Positions 6,016 to 6,953 of a stretch of DNA of 6,953 nt are shown here, one piece after another. Both the position numbers and the translations under genes were made by a program. The stretch spans positions 1 through 6,953 of the forward strand of contig JAJFMG010000119.1 in the NCBI GenBank assembly GCA_021772295.1. The letters are read 5' to 3'. Source of the stretch: Chlamydiota bacterium. GTDB lineage: Bacteria; Chlamydiota; Chlamydiia; Chlamydiales; Simkaniaceae. How positions within the stretch are numbered: position 1 is the first letter of the stretch; each line of letters opens with the position of its first letter. Under the pieces are notes generated by a model that saw only the letters and a program-made list of their open reading frames with translations, did not search any database and was not told the origin of the DNA.

Positions 6016-6953
6016 TTCTTTTTTTTTCATTGGAATAGGGGGAATTGGGATGAGCGCTCTTGTCCATATCCTGCTCGAAAAAAAACAAATAATAGGAGGT
6101 TCTGATCGAGGCTCTACTAAACTCATCCAAAAACTTATTGATAAAGGCGCCTCTGTTGTTTTTTCAGAGGAAAGTAAACATTTAGAAAATGCAGGCACTA
6201 TTGTATATGGATCTGCAATTACAAGTGACCATCCTCAAATGCAAAAAAATATTCCTTCCATGCATCGTGTGGATCTACTCTGCTCACTTATGGAAAACAA
6301 GCACCCACTACTAGTAACAGGAACGCATGGAAAAACAAGCGCTTCATCTTTACTCGCCTGGACACTTTTTTACTTAAAGCAAAAGCCTTCGTTTGCAATT
6401 GGAGGAATTGTAAAAGGTATTGAAAAAAATGGTGGATATGATCTTGGTGACTACTTTGTTGCAGAAGCAGATGAGAGCGATGGCACTTTTAATAAATATA
6501 CAAACTATAGCGCGATCATCACAAACATTGAAGCAGAGCATTTAATATATTGGAAAAATCTGGAAACCTTGAAGAAAGGATTTTCTGATTTTATGCAGAA
6601 AATTCCAAAGCATCGATTTTGTTTCTATTGCTCCGATGATCCAATTCTTTGTGGAATAAATCCCAAGGGCATTTCATATGGTTTTGAAAAAGGGGCTTGC
6701 TTACAAGGAAAAAATTTCAAGCAAGGGGTCGATGTTTCGACCTTTGATGTAGAATACAAAGGTACCTCTTATTGTGATATTACACTTTCTATGCCAGGTA
6801 AGCATCAAGCGTTGAATGCAATTGCTGTATTTGGCCTTTGTGTTGAACTTGGTCTTAATAGTGAGGCGATTAAGGAAGCCTTTGCTCAATTTAAAGGGGT
6901 ATATCGGAGAGCTGATTACAAAGGCGAATTTAGGGGATCACTTGTCTACGATG
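5975..6953 (+). CDS. murC: MurC, UDP-MurNAc--L-alanine ligase (5' part; may be a MurC-Ddl fusion)
   Basis: The frame is open from a GTG at 5975 to the right edge, giving 326 residues of an unfinished protein. MurC is the cytoplasmic ATP-dependent ligase that adds L-Ala to UDP-MurNAc, the first step of stem-peptide assembly. Seen in order: FFIGIGGIGMSALVHILL (17-34, the MurC GIGGxGMS UDP-binding motif), VYGSAI (77-82), the P-loop TGTHGKTSASS (115-125), FVAEADESDGTF (161-172, Mg-binding EADESD), TNIEAEHLIYW (183-193), LSMPGKHQALNAIAVF (271-286), and FKGVYRRADY (306-315), where the C-terminal domain starts. The protein is cut before the expected YAHHP motif. The EHLIYW segment departs from the usual DHxD but keeps the histidine; I recall EHL in C. 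trachomatis too. In Chlamydiaceae murC is fused to ddl (D-Ala-D-Ala ligase); whether that holds here is outside the window. The first 41 bases overlap murG. Confidence 0.93.
   Translation, partial: MNLSKSVSETKKNNSFFFIGIGGIGMSALVHILLEKKQIIGGSDRGSTKLIQKLIDKGASVVFSEESKHLENAGTIVYGSAITSDHPQMQKNIPSMHRVDLLCSLMENKHPLLVTGTHGKTSASSLLAWTLFYLKQKPSFAIGGIVKGIEKNGGYDLGDYFVAEADESDGTFNKYTNYSAIITNIEAEHLIYWKNLETLKKGFSDFMQKIPKHRFCFYCSDDPILCGINPKGISYGFEKGACLQGKNFKQGVDVSTFDVEYKGTSYCDITLSMPGKHQALNAIAVFGLCVELGLNSEAIKEAFAQFKGVYRRADYKGEFRGSLVYD
6005..6027 (+). repeat. A8 and T9 homopolymer runs at the murG/murC overlap
   Basis: Eight A (6005-6012) run into the murG stop codon TAA, and nine T (6019-6027) follow six bases later, in the early codons of murC. 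The two runs are complementary and could pair as a weak A/T stem. Runs of this length can cause polymerase slippage. In murC the T9 run lies immediately before the GIGGIGMS motif, so slippage there would disrupt the protein. No functional role is shown. Confidence 0.6.

Larger units (their letters stand above)
2..6952 (+). other. dcw (division and cell wall) operon segment, chlamydial gene order
   Basis: Seven genes lie head to tail on one strand with gaps of 15, 11, 10 and 4 bases, followed by overlaps of 17 and 41 bases. Nothing resembling a GC-rich hairpin followed by a T-run interrupts them, so one transcript is likely, with its promoter upstream of the window. The order murF-mraY-murD-(ftsW)-murG-murC is the standard bacterial dcw core. 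The extra LysM gene between murD and ftsW matches the order I recall from Chlamydiae (CT756 to CT762 in C. trachomatis). The taxonomic reading is an inference from gene order and protein character; no database comparison was made. Confidence 0.85.

Noticed and set aside
5935..6198. Minus-strand open frame across the murG/murC junction
   Set aside because: It overlaps two well-supported genes on the other strand and consists of low-complexity Phe/Pro/Ser-rich sequence.
6727..6742. Hairpin GGTCGA-TGTT-TCGACC in murC
   Set aside because: A six-bp stem followed by only three T, in the middle of an open reading frame; not a credible terminator.

Overview
The window is a continuous stretch of a division-and-cell-wall (dcw) gene cluster, all on the + strand. 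It has seven genes: the 3' end of murF, then mraY, murD, a LysM-domain protein gene (nlpD-like), ftsW, murG, and the 5' part of murC, which runs off the right edge. The DNA is AT-rich, with many A and T runs. No RNA gene, transposon, CRISPR array, gene-free stretch or convincing terminator was seen.

The order murF-mraY-murD-LysM/nlpD-ftsW-murG-murC is, as far as I recall, the one found in Chlamydiae, where a LysM (nlpD) gene sits between murD and ftsW and murC is usually fused to ddl downstream. Several protein details also look chlamydial, for example the EHL form of the MurC substrate motif and a second-domain sequence reading ISYG. I therefore infer a member of the phylum Chlamydiae. The low GC content and the clear divergence from the Chlamydia trachomatis proteins I remember suggest an environmental (Parachlamydia/Simkania/Rhabdochlamydia-like) lineage. 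The sequence alone does not fix the genus.

Layout: murF ends at 598; mraY follows after 15 bases (614-1813); murD after 11 bases (1825-3111); the LysM gene after 10 bases (ATG at 3122, to 3811); ftsW after 4 bases (3816-4910). murG overlaps ftsW by 17 bases (4894-6015). murC overlaps murG by 41 bases, starting at a GTG at 5975 behind a strong Shine-Dalgarno site. Gaps this small and nested starts indicate one polycistronic operon with translational coupling.

Together the genes cover most of the lipid II pathway. MurC, MurD and MurF add L-Ala, D-Glu and the D-Ala-D-Ala dipeptide to UDP-MurNAc. MraY moves the pentapeptide precursor onto undecaprenyl phosphate (lipid I), and MurG adds GlcNAc (lipid II). 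FtsW polymerises lipid II at the division site, and the LysM protein probably binds the resulting peptidoglycan. MurE and MurA/MurB are not in the window.

I found no undescribed multi-gene system. The points most worth a second look are a compact three-copy 9-mer palindromic structure inside murD, a roughly 32-residue extra loop in MraY, the LysM protein with neither lipobox nor peptidase domain, and A8/T9 homopolymer runs at the murG/murC overlap.
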